A stretch of DNA of 64,000 nucleotides. Source: Cladocopium goreaui (taxonomy: Eukaryota; Sar; Dinophyceae; Suessiales; Symbiodiniaceae). Every line of letters begins with the position of its first letter. Within the stretch, counting starts at the first letter, position 1. Below, one piece after another: positions 22,500 to 34,021 of the stretch. The stretch covers positions 333,001 to 397,000 of the forward strand of contig CAMXCT020001680.1 of the NCBI GenBank assembly GCA_947184155.2, written 5' to 3'. Made by a program: the position numbers and the translations under genes. Below the pieces are notes generated by a model, which was not told the DNA's origin, did not search any database, and was given only the letters and a program-made list of their open reading frames with translations.

Positions 22500-24000
22500 T
22501 GGCATTCATAAGAAGCGCTGTAAACGTACTTGAAAACAATGAAGGGCTATGGCTCGAAAATCGAGGACACCTGCACCCGCAAATGGTGGTTGTCTTCATC
22601 AACAAGAAATGGCCTGGGGTCCAAAATGTCCTCAGTTTTATACCATAAGGGGAGCTGGTCCTGGTCGCTAGAAGACCCTATGACTTCATGATCAACTCCC
22701 CATTGTTCATGTCGCAAATCTCATGATTTCATGCACTTGGCCACTTCTTTGCTCAAACATCCCAGCCTTTCTGTTGGTGAAATCCCTGCTGCAGTGCTGG
22801 TTCTTTCCAACTGTTATTCTGTGAAACCACAGTTATAGCCATTTATCAGTTATAAGTACTAACAAAACCCCATTTATAGAATGTATAGCCCCATTTATAG
22901 AATGTATAATCCCATCTATAACCAGTTATAACTGTTAAATGGCCATAACTGCAACTTGCAGAGCGCAGGCCTCACCACAATAGTCCACCTGGCGCGTGAC
23001 AGAAAAAAACGCGCCAGGTGAAGCTGGGATTCCAGGCTGATGTGATCGAGCGCTTAGCCCAATTAGTAAGTGGCTAATAAGATCTAATAATATGATCCAG
23101 TAGAAGATAGGTTATTCATAGTGTGTATATATAGATATATATGATTAACCATAGTAATTACTAACCACATATATACAGTTATATATTGTATATATATATA
23201 TATTTCTATATTATCCAGTAATAAACATAGTAATTTACAGGATCTAAGGGTTTTAAACCGCAGTACTTACATTTCACGTCGCTAAACTCAGCTTAGTGGT
23301 TTGTGAATTTCCCCAGTTCAAAGTCGAACTTTGAGTCGGAGAAATGGTGGGCTTGCCGCGCACGGAAAATCCTAAAGGGCCTTCTTCAAATCCAAGTGTA
23401 TGGTTGCCACACCCACATGGCAGTGTGTCAAAACCTTGTACCCCTTCTGTTCACATCAAAATAGCTGGTAAATGGATGTTCATCCCCCTAAAAATGGTAT
23501 TTTCATAGGTATTGATCCATACCCACAGAATTGTGGTATAGATCCAGTAACAAACACTATCCGATATGGGGATTTGTTACATAAGGAATATCACCCATTG
23601 GGATGAGGTATGGCGATTTGCCTACAAAATGGTGATCAGTTACCCAGTTCGCTTAAAGAAACCCCTGGTACAATCGAGGACGAGTCACCATCCCCTTGAC
23701 AATGGGATGATGCTGTACCCCCAGGCATCATCCACAGGGATTTTCCATTGTAAACGACCAATGTTTGGGGATCCCTTCATTTATGGAAACCCCCAAAAGG
23801 CTAGTTACTGCAGGATGATGGATCATTGGGTTTACCCTAATTTACCCTTGTTTTTTCTTGGTGGGCGATCCTGGATGACTAGATCCAACGCTAAACCAGG
23901 GACCGCAAAAAGGCGAACCAAGCATTTTGTGTGCATTGTCACCATGGTTCTGATGGTAAGAAAAAAACACCCTATGGCATGAATGATAATCAAATACACA
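22500..24000. other. Gene-poor stretch
   Basis: Holds one family C element and AT microsatellites. Weak open patches near 23640-23980 are not supported by splice sites. Confidence 0.4.
22830..22951. mobile_element. TIR family C element
   Basis: CAGTTATAGCCATTTATC to AATGGCCATAACTG, with a small internal duplication of TTTATAGAATGTATA. Confidence 0.8.
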
Positions 24001-24022
24001 TCTACGTGGCTATAGATTCTAA

Positions 24023-24132
24023 CCCATAGGATCCATGTATGCTATATATGCTAACATTTACCATCAAATCAATATACCCCAAATGTTAGCATATGTATAT
24101 ATATATATATACCATACATGGATCCTATGGGT
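24023..24132. mobile_element. TIR family E element
   Basis: Ends ACCCATAGGATCCATGTATG and its complement; the interior carries TGCTAACATTTACCATCAA, shared with the copy at 56.3 kb. Confidence 0.8.
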
Positions 24133-24584
24133 AATGATGAACAACATGAACCAAGGCCCCAATCAGATAGTTGCCTGTATTTTCACAATCATTCCAGTGC
24201 CGTCGCAGTGAAGTCCTTAGAGTTCATCATAGGAAACATCCAGATTTCTAGCTGAGTTTCCCATGGTTTTTCTCATGAATCCAATACAAAGTCCTTTATT
24301 ATTCCATTATAATCCAATAGATTATCATGAGTCCAACGGAATAATGAATAATAATGTCCATCCATAAGTTTCAACCATAAATTGTCATGGACAGGTTATC
24401 AGACGTAAATCCAACCAGCAACCAATATTTTTTTTTCATTCAGTCCCAGGATTTCCCCTTGTTTCACGCTGCGCTAACGCTGCGCTAACGCTGCGCTTAT
24501 TCCGCTCACCTCGCCCTTGTTGAACTTCTTGCGCCACTGGGTGGAGAAACTATGCCTCAGAGCGAGGGGACATTTCTACAAGGT

Positions 24585-24681
24585 GCAGTTGTGGCCATTT
24601 ATCAGATAAGTACTTATAGCCCCATTTATAGAATGTATATCCCATTTATAACCAGTTATAACTGGTAAATGGCCATAACTG
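24585..24681. mobile_element. TIR family C element
   Basis: CAGTTGTGGCCATTTATC to AATGGCCATAACTG. Confidence 0.8.
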
Positions 24682-24706
24682 TGGTGATCATAGGATATAA
24701 CTAAGA

Positions 24707-24816
24707 CTGGTTGGTGGTTTCAACCAACCCCTCTGAAAAATATGACAACTCGTCAGATTGGATCATCATCCCAACTATTGGGGAAAATAACATTCATGTT
24801 CCAAACCACCAACCAG
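24707..24816. mobile_element. TIR family A element with perfect 4-bp duplication
   Basis: CTGGTTGGTGG to CCACCAACCAG, 110 bp, flanked by AAGA on both sides. Confidence 0.9.
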
Positions 24817-25259
24817 AAGATATATGACTAAGATGGATTATATGATTTATTTCTACAAGGAATTGAATAGATACTTAAAAAAAATAGTTACAAGTTACAA
24901 GGTATACTATAACATACTATAACAAAGAATGAAACTAAGACTATGACTAATGAATTTCTATAGTATACCTTAGTGATTACAGGATGTAACTAAGACTAAG
25001 ATATAACGGACATGAACTACTCACGATATATGACTTATAGCTAGGATCTAACAAAAATATAACATACATATTAACTATATAATGTCATTAATTACTCAAG
25101 ATATGACTAGGTGATGATCGTTGGTGAAGTTGGTTTATAACTAGAATAACTGTTGGGTTTATGGTGATTAATGTTTGGGAATGATTAAAGAGATGGTACC
25201 CTATTGTGAGAAATTTCTTGCTCCTAATTCAGTCACATGCTAATTGTTGGGGGGGAACT

Positions 25260-25470
25260 CTATTGTGATTTTTTTTTCAGATTTTTTTCATTTTTTTTAT
25301 GTTTTATTTTTCATTTTTTGTTTTTTTTGCTTTTTTTAAATTTTTATTTTTTCAATTTTAGATTTTTTCCAGATTAATTATTTCATTTTTTTTATTTTTT
25401 ATTTTATTTATTTATTTATTTTTTTTAAAAAAAATATTTTTTCAATTTTAGATTTTTCCAGATTTTTTCC
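25260..25470. repeat. T-rich low-complexity tract
   Basis: Long T runs with ATTTTTTCATTTT-like stutter, leading into the tandem array. Confidence 0.8.
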
Positions 25471-26830
25471 AAATAATTAGATGCCTTATTAAACCCTTAT
25501 TAAAAAACAGCACTCAGACAATTTTTCGAGGGGGTACCTCATGAGTGGCTCAGTTACTCAATAATATAATTGTTTGGATGGTACTCTATTGTGAGCACCA
25601 ACTTTTGGGAGTGAAAAAAAAAACATTCTCCACCTTTCTTTGGGTAAAGCTGGTCCTTTTACTTTAGAAAGCCATATTTATGCTAAAGCTTTAAAATGCA
25701 AGGTTTTCCAAATAATTAGATGCCTTATTAAACCCTTATTAAAAAACAGCACTCAGACAATTTTTCAAGGGGGTACCTCATGAGTGGCTCAGTTACTCAA
25801 TAATATAATTGTTTGGATGGTACTCTATTGTGAGCACCAACTTTTGGGAGTGATAAAAAAAAAACAAATCCCTTTCTCCACCTTTCTTTGAGTAAATCTG
25901 GTGCCTTTACTTTAGAAAGCCATATTTATGTTAAAGCTTTAAAAAGCAGGGTTTTCCAAATAATTAGATGCCTTATTAAACCCTTATTTAAAAACAGCAC
26001 TCAGACAATTTTTCAAGGGGGTACCTCATGAGTGGCTCAGTTACTCAATAATATAATTGTTTGGATGGTACTCTATTGTGAGCACCAACTTTTGGGAGTG
26101 AAAAAAAAAAAAAACCCTTTCTCCACATTTCTTTGGGTAAAGCTGGTCCTTTTACTTTAGAAAGCCATATTTATGCTAAAGCTTTAAAATGCAAGGTTTT
26201 CCAAATAATTAGATGCCTTATTAAACCCTTATTAAAAAACAGCACTCAGACAATTTTTCAAGGGGGTACCTCATGAGTGGCTCAGTTACTCAATAATATA
26301 ATTGTTTGGATGGTACTCTATTGTGAGCACCAACTTTTGGGAGTGAAAAAAAAAACAAAACCCTTTCTCCACCTTTCTTTGGGTAAAGCTGGTCCTTTTA
26401 CTTTAGAAAGCCATATTTATGCTAAAGCTTTAAAATGCAAGGTTTTCCAAATAATTAGATGCCTTATTAAACCCTTATTAAAAAACAGCACTCAGACAAT
26501 TTTTCAAGGGGATACCTCATGAGTGGCTCAGTTACTCAATAATATAATTGTTTGGATGGTACTCTATTGTGAGCACCAACTTTTGGGAGTGAAAAAAAAA
26601 CACCCTTTCTCCACCTTTCTTTGGGTAAAGCTGGTCCTTTTACTTTAGAAAGCCATATTTATGTTAAAGCTTTAAAATGCAAGGTTTTCCAAATAATTAG
26701 ATGCCTTATTAAACCCTTATTAAAAAACAGCACTCAGACAATTTTTCAAGGGGGTACCTCATGAGTGGCTCAGTTACTCAATAATATAATTGTTTGGATG
26801 GTACTCTATTGTGAGCACCAACTTTTGGGA
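25471..26830. repeat. Tandem array, 244-bp unit, about 5.6 copies
   Basis: Units begin AAATAATTAGATGCCTTATT at 25471, 25710, 25958, 26203, 26449 and 26691 and end with GCACCAACTTTTGGGAG plus a variable A tract. The complement matches the 270-bp units at 40-42 kb (CCCCCTTGAAAAATTGT and TTTTAATAAGGCATC). Confidence 0.95.
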
Positions 26831-27345
26831 TTGAAATCAATTGAAAAAAAAATAAAAATAAATTAAAAGTAAAATTGAAAATCAATTGAAAGTAAATTGA
26901 AAGTAAATTAAAAGTAAATTGAAATCAATTGAAAGTAAATTGAAATCAATTGAAAGTAAATAAAAGTAAATTGAAATCAATTGAAAGTAAATTGAAATCA
27001 ATTGAAAGTAAATTAAAAGTAAATTGAAATCAATTGAAAGTAAATTGAAATCAATTGAAAGTAAATTAAAAGTAAATTGAAATCAATTGAAAGTAAATTG
27101 AAAGTAAATTGAAAGTAAATTGAAATCAATTGAAAGTAAATTAAAAGTAAATTGAAATCAATTGAAAGTAAATTGAAATCAATTGAAAGTAAATTGAAAT
27201 CAATTGAAAGTAAATTAAAAAAATTGAAAGTAAATTGAAAGTAAATTGAAATCAATTGAAAGTAAATTAAAAGTAAATTGAAATCAATTGAAAGTAAATT
27301 AATTAATTAAAAGTAAATTGAAATCAATTGAAAGTAAATTGAAAT
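26831..27345. repeat. GAAATCAATTGAAAGTAAATT stutter
   Basis: Irregular alternation of AAATCAATTG and AAAGTAAATTG units of 11-12 bp over about 500 bp. Its complement recurs at 36.66-36.95 kb. Confidence 0.95.
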
Positions 27346-27449
27346 CCTTTCTTAAGTTGATTGACCAAAAAAATGTTGAGGGGGGGCCAAAAAAAGTGCG
27401 AGTTGTAGAGTATCCTCAAATTGTTTGGGGGGGGGGCCCCTCACACTAA

Positions 27450-29900
27450 TCAGACGCAAACATTATAACTTAAAACATCTTAAAACTATATAACTACGGA
27501 TACTACGGGGCACTGCCACGTAACTATCTCAACTTCAACTGGTACTTTGGCTTTAGCCAACCAATAACAAATGTTTTTACTTCCATATTTGGGATATTTA
27601 CGCATAACAGATAAAGTGGGGATACTGATCCACAACATTCTCAAATGTGATTTCCACAATAACAGATCCAACAAACAATTGCTCAATGGTTAGAACCGCC
27701 CGGATGATGAAAACAGTAAATTACTCAAGAACTTGAAACCACCAGCGTACACGTATTAAAACCTGCTTATTGAACAGAAGTGGGGGAATTGACCTCGGGG
27801 TAAACCACGCCGGAAGACTATTGGGCTTGGATGATCCGAACATTGCTACAAGACCCATGACCCATTCTGCCCTTGTTCTAGGGTTTCCCCAAGAATTTCT
27901 GCACACACCCAAAATGTGAAATTACATGTTATACAGGTTTACACCAATGTAAGAAGCTGACGACAATAGCATCTACTGAATTCTCTGAACCAAGACATCA
28001 TATGATATATGTGGCTTTCTTAACCTTTGACCATTATGTCAAATTGTGTCAGGCCATGAAACCTACCTATCCCATCCGATAAATATTGATTGCTTAATAG
28101 GTATCCCACCCATGGTTTCTTGTAGTCCGCAATGCGCCATCATTTTAGGTTTAAGATCAAACCTATCACAGTACCATTATGGTAGTATACCCCAAAAGTC
28201 ATATAAGCCCCATATGCGAACCATGGTGCTGGAATATTTACCTACATTTACCCGAACAAAATATAACAAAATCACCCAGTCATGTAGGTAAATATACCAG
28301 CACCATGGTTCGCATCTGGGAACCATAAGACCCTTCTCCCATTCGGCCCCTGGCAATATAACCCCCGATGGCTTCGACCAAGTGAGATACTGTGGGTTGC
28401 AAGATCCGGCACCTTGGATGGTTGAAAGCCTATAAATAATGGGAGTTTGCCCATCTATCAACTGGTGCAGGATTTCGCTGGCCCATCCACAGTATGGCTA
28501 GCTTCCTAAAGCAGAAATCTCTAAGAACCATGACTTCGAAAAACAACAAATACCCTCTGGTTATGACTAACATAGCCCTGGAAAATCCACCCATTTTCAA
28601 TAGGTCAATAGGTCAACCATCTATTTCGATTAGGGCCATCTATACCATGGCTATGTTAGTCATAACCAGGTTGGGTAACTGGTGGTGAAAAAAACATCGC
28701 AACCAGCCACTGAAAAAACGCTATCACCTGAGTCACCCAGACTGAGCGCTCAGAACCATTTCATCTTCAAGCAACCGTCTGGGCGCAGCCAGCACCTGCC
28801 AGGACTGGTTCACGTGGATAAGAAAAATCACCTGGGGCAGAAAAAGCAAGGTGTTTTTTATTACGTCTAATTCATTATCATATAAATGATAATCCATTAT
28901 ATACCATTATATATACATAGTTATCATAGTTATTATAGTTCATGTTGCTATGATATTATAGTTGACTATCAGTTTTTGGGGTAACCGTCTGACGCCCCTC
29001 TTTGTTTTCTCGCCTGCCAAGTGAAACTGAGGAGTAGCAACCATCTGGAGCACGCCTTGGTCATTGCGGACACCTGTGCTTTTCCTTAAGCACGTGTATA
29101 ATGTAAGTACAGCAATAGTAAGCCCTGAAACCATCAAAACTGGTTGATTGATTCCTGCTTTACTGATATAATATCTATATATATATATTTAGTAGATCAT
29201 ATTATGTGTAACTTATATCATGTATAATATATTATAATATATATATACTGTATATATATATACTAATATGCGTGTATGTATATATATATATATATGGACG
29301 ATTGTTTCTCCATATCAAACAATGTTGAAATTTGGCTTCTCGGTCATGTTCATCATCCCTTCTGGGGCATATCAACCACAGATGAACGCTAACACCTACC
29401 ACTTCTGATCTGTTAATCAAACATGGCTTGCTGGAAAATACGACATTTATAGTTGTTTTTTTCAAAACACATCCATTTATGGTGTAAATCCATGGAAAAT
29501 CATGGAAAATCCTATGACAATGCCAATGTTCAAACGCTAAACTTCATCTAATCTATACATGAAAAAAAACTCTCGATGTTTCCGTTTTCGACCGACTCCT
29601 TGCTCCCAGGTGTTGAAATTTGGAGTTCATCTGAGGTCCCCTTTTTGGAACATGGGATTGTTGGGGGGATGGGAATACATTCCAATAATTATTCATGGGA
29701 TGGGAGTGTTAATATATTAACATATACCATTAATTCACTATAACTATTATTAATATCAACAATGGGTTTGTAAAATAGTGACATATACAAATTAACAAAA
29801 TATATGTGTGTATATATATACATATATACATATATATATACTTATATACACATATATATAACGAATATTGATGGGATTGGATTATATCAGAGACAAAACG
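27450..29900. other. Mostly non-coding; weak open patches
   Basis: Holds a family B element and a microsatellite-rich stretch (29.15-29.3 kb). Two short patches read plausibly as minus-strand exons but lack clear splice sites: about 28745-28815 (NQSWQVLAAPRRLLED) and about 28985-29075 (GVLQMVATPQFHLAGEK). Confidence 0.35.
28553..28672. mobile_element. TIR family B element, longer variant
   Basis: CCCTCTGGTTATGACTAA to TTAGTCATAACCAG; the right terminal GAGGG is replaced by GTTGGG. Confidence 0.65.
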
Positions 29901-30089
29901 CATCCAAGTCCCAGGAACTTTGTGGACTATGCTTTGAGAACCACAGATTTTCCATGGCTGAGGTCCCAACGGCCATGGCTGACATGGAAAAACCTCCGCT
30001 GATCTACGGTGAAAAGGATGGATTCAATTTGGGTGAAGCGGCTAATCCTCGAAACATGTGCGTGTTTTTTTTTCCACAGCTTGGTGGTT

Positions 30090-30300
30090 CCGACTTGTCA
30101 AGAAACATCTCAAGTTGAAGTTCCCTCTGATCTGTTCTGCGGGTGGCAGCAACCTTGACGGTGTTGGACTGTGTTGGGCCTTATGCTGTCTCCAAAACTG
30201 CTTTCGAGCAACGCTTCCGGCGGCAGAGGCTTTCAAGGGCTTAGAGGATGTGGCGCTTGAGGGTACAGGGCGCAGGGGCTTACCTGGACCAAAAATCTTC
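30090..30300 (+). CDS. Candidate exon, frame uncertain
   Basis: A GC-rich island open on both strands. One plus frame reads SVLRVAATLTVLDCVGP then YAVSKTAFEQRFRRQR; another reads LDGVGLCWALCCLQNC. The minus strand is also open. PYAVSK recalls the Tyr-x3-Lys signature of short-chain dehydrogenases, but the match is too short to rely on. Confidence 0.3.
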
Positions 30301-30668
30301 CATGGTAATTTAACATATCTATTGAACATGACTCATTTATAGTTGATATATCCATTCAAAATGGGTGGATCTTTCCATAGTTATACAGGGTATCTACACT
30401 TACCATTCAAAACTCCACAACCACCCAGGCATGGCGTCTAACACCTGAAAGGGGTAAGCTCCAAGGTATCGAACCGATAAGCTCGGTCCTTTTCCCCCAG
30501 GACGATCACCGATCCACTGAAATCAGGTGTCTATCACCATGTTTTTGCTGAACCCCAGACTTTCTTGTTCATTCATTAAGCTTAAAATATGAACTCCAAT
30601 CCACTATCCCATTCAGAAATCCCAAGCTTCCATCATGGTCAAGTCCCAGCAGCAGTGTTCACTTTTAC

Positions 30669-30717
30669 CAACGCTTCCTGCATCAATCGCAGCGAACGCT
30701 GCTCGGCAACCAGCAGC
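30669..30717 (-). CDS. 49-bp internal exon, unrecognised
   Basis: Acceptor CATCTCCAAG, frame AAGCRAAFAAIDAGSV, donor G|GTAAAAG. The Ala-rich run with AF-x2-ID resembles the linker before the ATPase domain of ABC transporters, but is too short to assign. Confidence 0.35.
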
Positions 30718-30787
30718 CTTGGAGATGCACAACATCGCCCTGGGGCTGGTTTAAGGGGTTCCTGTATTGATCAGCTTTCTTTCAGTA

Positions 30788-30887
30788 CCCTCTGGTAATT
30801 TAACATAGCTATTGAACATGGCCATTTATAGTGAGCTTTCCCATTAAACATGGTAATTTTCCATAGCTATGTTAGTTTACCAGAGGG
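30788..30887. mobile_element. TIR family B element, TA duplication
   Basis: A clean copy: TA, CCCTCTGGTAATTTAACA to TTAGTTTACCAGAGGG, TA; 100 bp. Good reference sequence for the family. Confidence 0.9.
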
Positions 30888-31303
30888 TACTTCTTTTGAG
30901 ATTTAACCAATCATACCAATCAAAATCTGGATTTTACTGGTGTATAATGTATATGTCCAAATCTGATGTTTCAATGGATTGACTTGAAAGAACGATTGCA
31001 AGAACAGCTGCTTTTTACCATAAAACAAACATGGTGGTTTCCAGCAAATTGTCCCTGCATCCATTTTTGGCGACAATACCAACATGACGTGATATGTCTG
31101 TGGAACTGATTTCTCGAAGTTCCCGTTGCCCATTCCACTTAATACATCTTAACACCAGATATAATGAGGTTGGAACTGCCCACAACTGGGCATCTCCGCT
31201 CCTTCCGGACATCTTCAAAACATCTTCGAAACATCAAACCTGAGATTGGAAAATTGTGGAACATGATCTTTCCATATTTTCTTTGATTAATATCATAGAT
31301 GTT

Positions 31304-31411
31304 CTGGCTGGTGGTTTTAACCACCTTGAAAAAATTGAGTTCGTCAATGGGAAGGATGACATCCCATATATTTCCTGGAAAACAAAATTCGTGTTCCAAA
31401 CCACCAACCAG
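31304..31411. mobile_element. TIR family A element
   Basis: CTGGCTGGTGG to CCACCAACCAG; no exact target duplication. Confidence 0.8.
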
Positions 31412-31511
31412 CTGTCTAACTATGGTTTATAGGTGATATATCTATAGTCAATGGGGTTTATAAACCAATTTATGATGTTTAATATGATATATGGAAAGTT
31501 TCTTGATTTAT

Positions 31512-31636
31512 CTTCCACATCGCAGGGAATTTCTGGTCCAAGCAGCATTTCTGAGGCCACACGGCCGTACTTCGCCGCCTCGAAACTTGGGCGCACACAA
31601 CGGAGGTACTCGGTGGTAGTCGCTGGCTCAGCCCAC
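31512..31636 (-). CDS. Candidate exon, unrecognised
   Basis: A GC-rich patch with the minus frame AEPATTTEYLRCVRPSFE, AAKYGRVASEMLLGPE, IPCDVEDK. The plus strand is also open, but the minus composition is more protein-like. A family C element begins about 30 bp upstream. Function unknown. Confidence 0.4.
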
Positions 31637-31666
31637 TTAGTAAGTGGCTTATAGGTGGCTTAACAC

Positions 31667-31775
31667 CAGGTTATGGCCATAGCTACCAGTTATAGGTTAT
31701 TTCTAGAAGGGATGATACATTCTATTTCTATGGGGTGACTTGTTAGTACTACTAACTGATAAATAGCCATAACTG
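31667..31775. mobile_element. TIR family C element
   Basis: CAGGTTATGGCCATAGC to ATAGCCATAACTG, with the internal ATTCTATTTCTATGGGGTG variant of the family. Confidence 0.75.
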
Positions 31776-31906
31776 TAGTAAGTGGGTTAAAACCAGTTAT
31801 GGCCGTGGACTAAGCGTAATTGTCCGACTTATAACTGGGCTGGGGCTCTTCCACTTCCTAAGTGGGGGCTCAAGCCAGTATGAATGGTCATTAAAAACCA
31901 GAAAAA

Positions 31907-32006
31907 CCCTCTGGTAAACTAACATAACTATGGAAAACCACCATTTTTCATTGGTAAATCAACTATAAATCACCATGTTCAATAGCTATGTTTGTTTACC
32001 AGAGGG
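31907..32006. mobile_element. TIR family B element
   Basis: CCCTCTGGTAAACTAACA to TTTGTTTACCAGAGGG followed by TA; 100 bp. Confidence 0.85.
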
Positions 32007-32051
32007 TAATTGTCATCTTATGACATCCGTCATCTCAAACATCCACTATGA

Positions 32052-32179
32052 CTGGTTGGTGGTGCAATAACCATCTTAAAAAAATATGAGTTCGTCAATG
32101 AGAAGGATGACATACCATATATGCCATATATGAAATTGAAAATAAAATTCATGTTTGAAACTTTGAAACCACCAAACAG
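32052..32179. mobile_element. TIR family A element with perfect 4-bp duplication
   Basis: CTGGTTGGTGG to CCACCAAACAG, flanked by ATGA on both sides. Confidence 0.85.
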
Positions 32180-32916
32180 ATGAATTATATATCATAATTC
32201 TTGATGTTCAAACAACAACACTAGTCTTGTGTTTCAACAAAACATGCGTGCTGATTCAACAAAACGTGACATATATGTTTTGTTTTGTTTCAATCCTGAA
32301 TTCAAGAAACTTGTAGTGATTGTAGTAGTAGTGTTTTCATGATTCTCTAGGAAAAGCCATTTACAGTATTGTTGTAAGGTCACAAACTTGATTTGATGTT
32401 ATCTTGCAGCGTAATGTTTCTTGATGTTCATCGTTTGACTGTGACACACGCAATGGTTGAGTGTTAATACTGCATATGCTGGGATGCACATCCAAGCAAC
32501 CCCCCTGCTTGTGTAAACTTCTAGTTATGTCGTATTCCCGAAGTGTCAGAAACCAAATAAACCAGCCAGAAACCAAACAAACCAGCATGTCACGACATCT
32601 GTTTTTTTTTTGATCCCTAAACTTCCAGGGTCTAGTTCTAAAACATGACCCGTCATGTGAGCATTTTGGTACCCTATATTCTTGAGACCGACTTGCATGT
32701 GCCAATGGGGGAGTCGAGAGCTTGTTGTGAGGTCGCTATAGTCTACCTACAAGCTGGTGCCCCGGCGCTGCCCCCTCTTTCTAAGTTGGGATTGAAATCC
32801 CATTAAGTAGATACAGATATTGATATTACCACTAAGTCCTCTAAAAATCTCTAAAATTGTATTATTCTAATTCAATCATGAAGCTTACAAACCAACTTCG
32901 CCACCCAACACATCAC

Positions 32917-33013
32917 GCCTCACATGCGCTCAGCACCAACATGGCTGCGGCCGCATCCAATTCGACGTCCATCTCCATCTCCCCCAGGAGACGCAACAGC
33001 ATTAGCGGACGAC
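32917..33013 (-). CDS. PPR-motif exon (second PPR gene, or a distal exon of the first)
   Basis: Acceptor GTTCCCGCAG, frame RPLMLLRLLGEMEMDVEL, DAAAAMLVLSACEA. This aligns with positions 12-35 of one PPR motif (LLGEM) and 1-8 of the next (LVLSACE) without a gap. PPR proteins bind organelle RNA through stacked 35-residue helical hairpins. Donor options are GC (GAG|GCGTGA) and GT (GC|GTGATG). A family A element lies 40 bp upstream of the acceptor. I found no exons bridging the 11 kb to the 44.7 kb PPR exon. Confidence 0.5.
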
Positions 33014-33053
33014 CTGCGGGAACTATTGGGATGGCTATAGGAGGGTTTCCTAA

Positions 33054-33158
33054 CTGGTTGGTGGTATACCTACCCCTCTGAAAAATATGAACGTCAGTTT
33101 GGGATTATTATGACCAATACATGGAAAAACAAAATTCATGTTCCAAACCACCAACCAG
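33054..33158. mobile_element. TIR family A element with perfect 4-bp duplication
   Basis: CTGGTTGGTGG to CCACCAACCAG, 105 bp, flanked by CTAA on both sides. Confidence 0.9.
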
Positions 33159-33730
33159 CTAAAATGGGGGGTACCCACAGTCATGATCCATTTTAAATTT
33201 GTATGTTCCATGAAATAAACCATGAAACCCGCATAGGAATCCCATAGCCAACTATTAATGATGTGATTATAATGGATTAAACACTATGAAAAAGAGGAAT
33301 AAAGTCACTATAATGGGGCAAACCAGCAACTTTCTATGACCAGTTGTTGAATTTCTAGAATTGTGCCGTTATTCGCGTCTCGCGTCCCCCTTGACCAAAT
33401 ATTGAGACCTGGGTGGCGCCATCTAAGGATACCACTGATAAAACGACAAACCTACCTGGTTTGGGCAAAAACATGATAATTCCGAATTCCGGAAGGCTGG
33501 TTTTACAAAATGACAAATCCAAATGGTACAAACTCTATGAGATTCCATTGATTTCATACAAACAAAATCAAACAAATCCTTATATAATCTGGCAGTCCGT
33601 GCTAAAATCCCGTCTTATCATTTTAGACATACCGGGTGTCTAAAAGCATTCTTAAAGCATTGTTTAAACTGGGTTAAAATTTGTTGAAAGCTGTTTGCAA
33701 GTTTTTTTTACAGTGTTTAGCTTACACAGT

Positions 33731-34021
33731 CTATTTCCGCTTCGGGCAGCATTGCCCCATGGCGACTGTGTTGTAACTCCATAGGTCCTGTGCTAGCCTA
33801 GTTAGAAACCAGGTCACACATCCAAGGGGGTTGATAGACGTTGGAATGGTTTTGACCAAGAAAAGTGGGCATTGTGATGTGCTGAAGTGGTAAAGACGGA
33901 TACAGGCTGAGGGGCACTTGAAAGCAGGACGCTGAATCACTGCAATTTGAGGGAAAACATGCAGGAAAGTGGTGAAAACACGACAAGGATGCTCAAAGCG
34001 AGTGGACCGAAACACACTCAC
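33731..34021 (-). CDS. Unrecognised ORF, 96 codons
   Basis: A continuous minus-strand frame (SVFRSTRFEHPCRVFTT, FLHVFPQIAVIQRPAF, LYHFSTSQCPLFLVKT, NPLGCVTWFLTRLAQD) ending GQCCPKRK before a stop. The opposite strand is broken by stops, which favours coding here. Rich in Phe, Cys and His. Function unknown; could be a terminal exon. Confidence 0.4.
   Translation of the reverse strand: MSVFRSTRFEHPCRVFTTFLHVFPQIAVIQRPAFKCPSACIRLYHFSTSQCPLFLVKTIPTSINPLGCVTWFLTRLAQDLWSYNTVAMGQCCPKRK

Larger units (their letters stand above)
25195..27450 (-). mobile_element. Satellite-carrying element, inverted relative of the 36.5-42.8 kb element
   Basis: From right to left: terminal CTGATTAGTGTGAGGGG (complement at about 27436-27453), a poly-G/C tract, an AATTGATTTCAATTTAC stutter (26.83-27.35 kb) and a 244-bp tandem array. 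This is the order seen, on the opposite strand, at 36.5-38.6 kb. The left end is not clear; TACCCTATTGTGAG at about 25197 is a candidate. Confidence 0.6.

Noticed and set aside
26277..27255. ORFs in the 244-bp array and in the AAATCAATTG stutter
   Set aside because: Repeat-derived frames with extreme composition.
30455..30530. tRNA-like sequence with TATCGGTTCGATA on the minus strand
   Set aside because: The arms form a simple short hairpin; no acceptor, D or anticodon stem can be drawn.
33054..33158. Family A element as the direct intron upstream of the 33.0 kb PPR exon
   Set aside because: Using its AG keeps a frame open but adds residues that do not fit a PPR motif; the GCAG at 33014 fits better.
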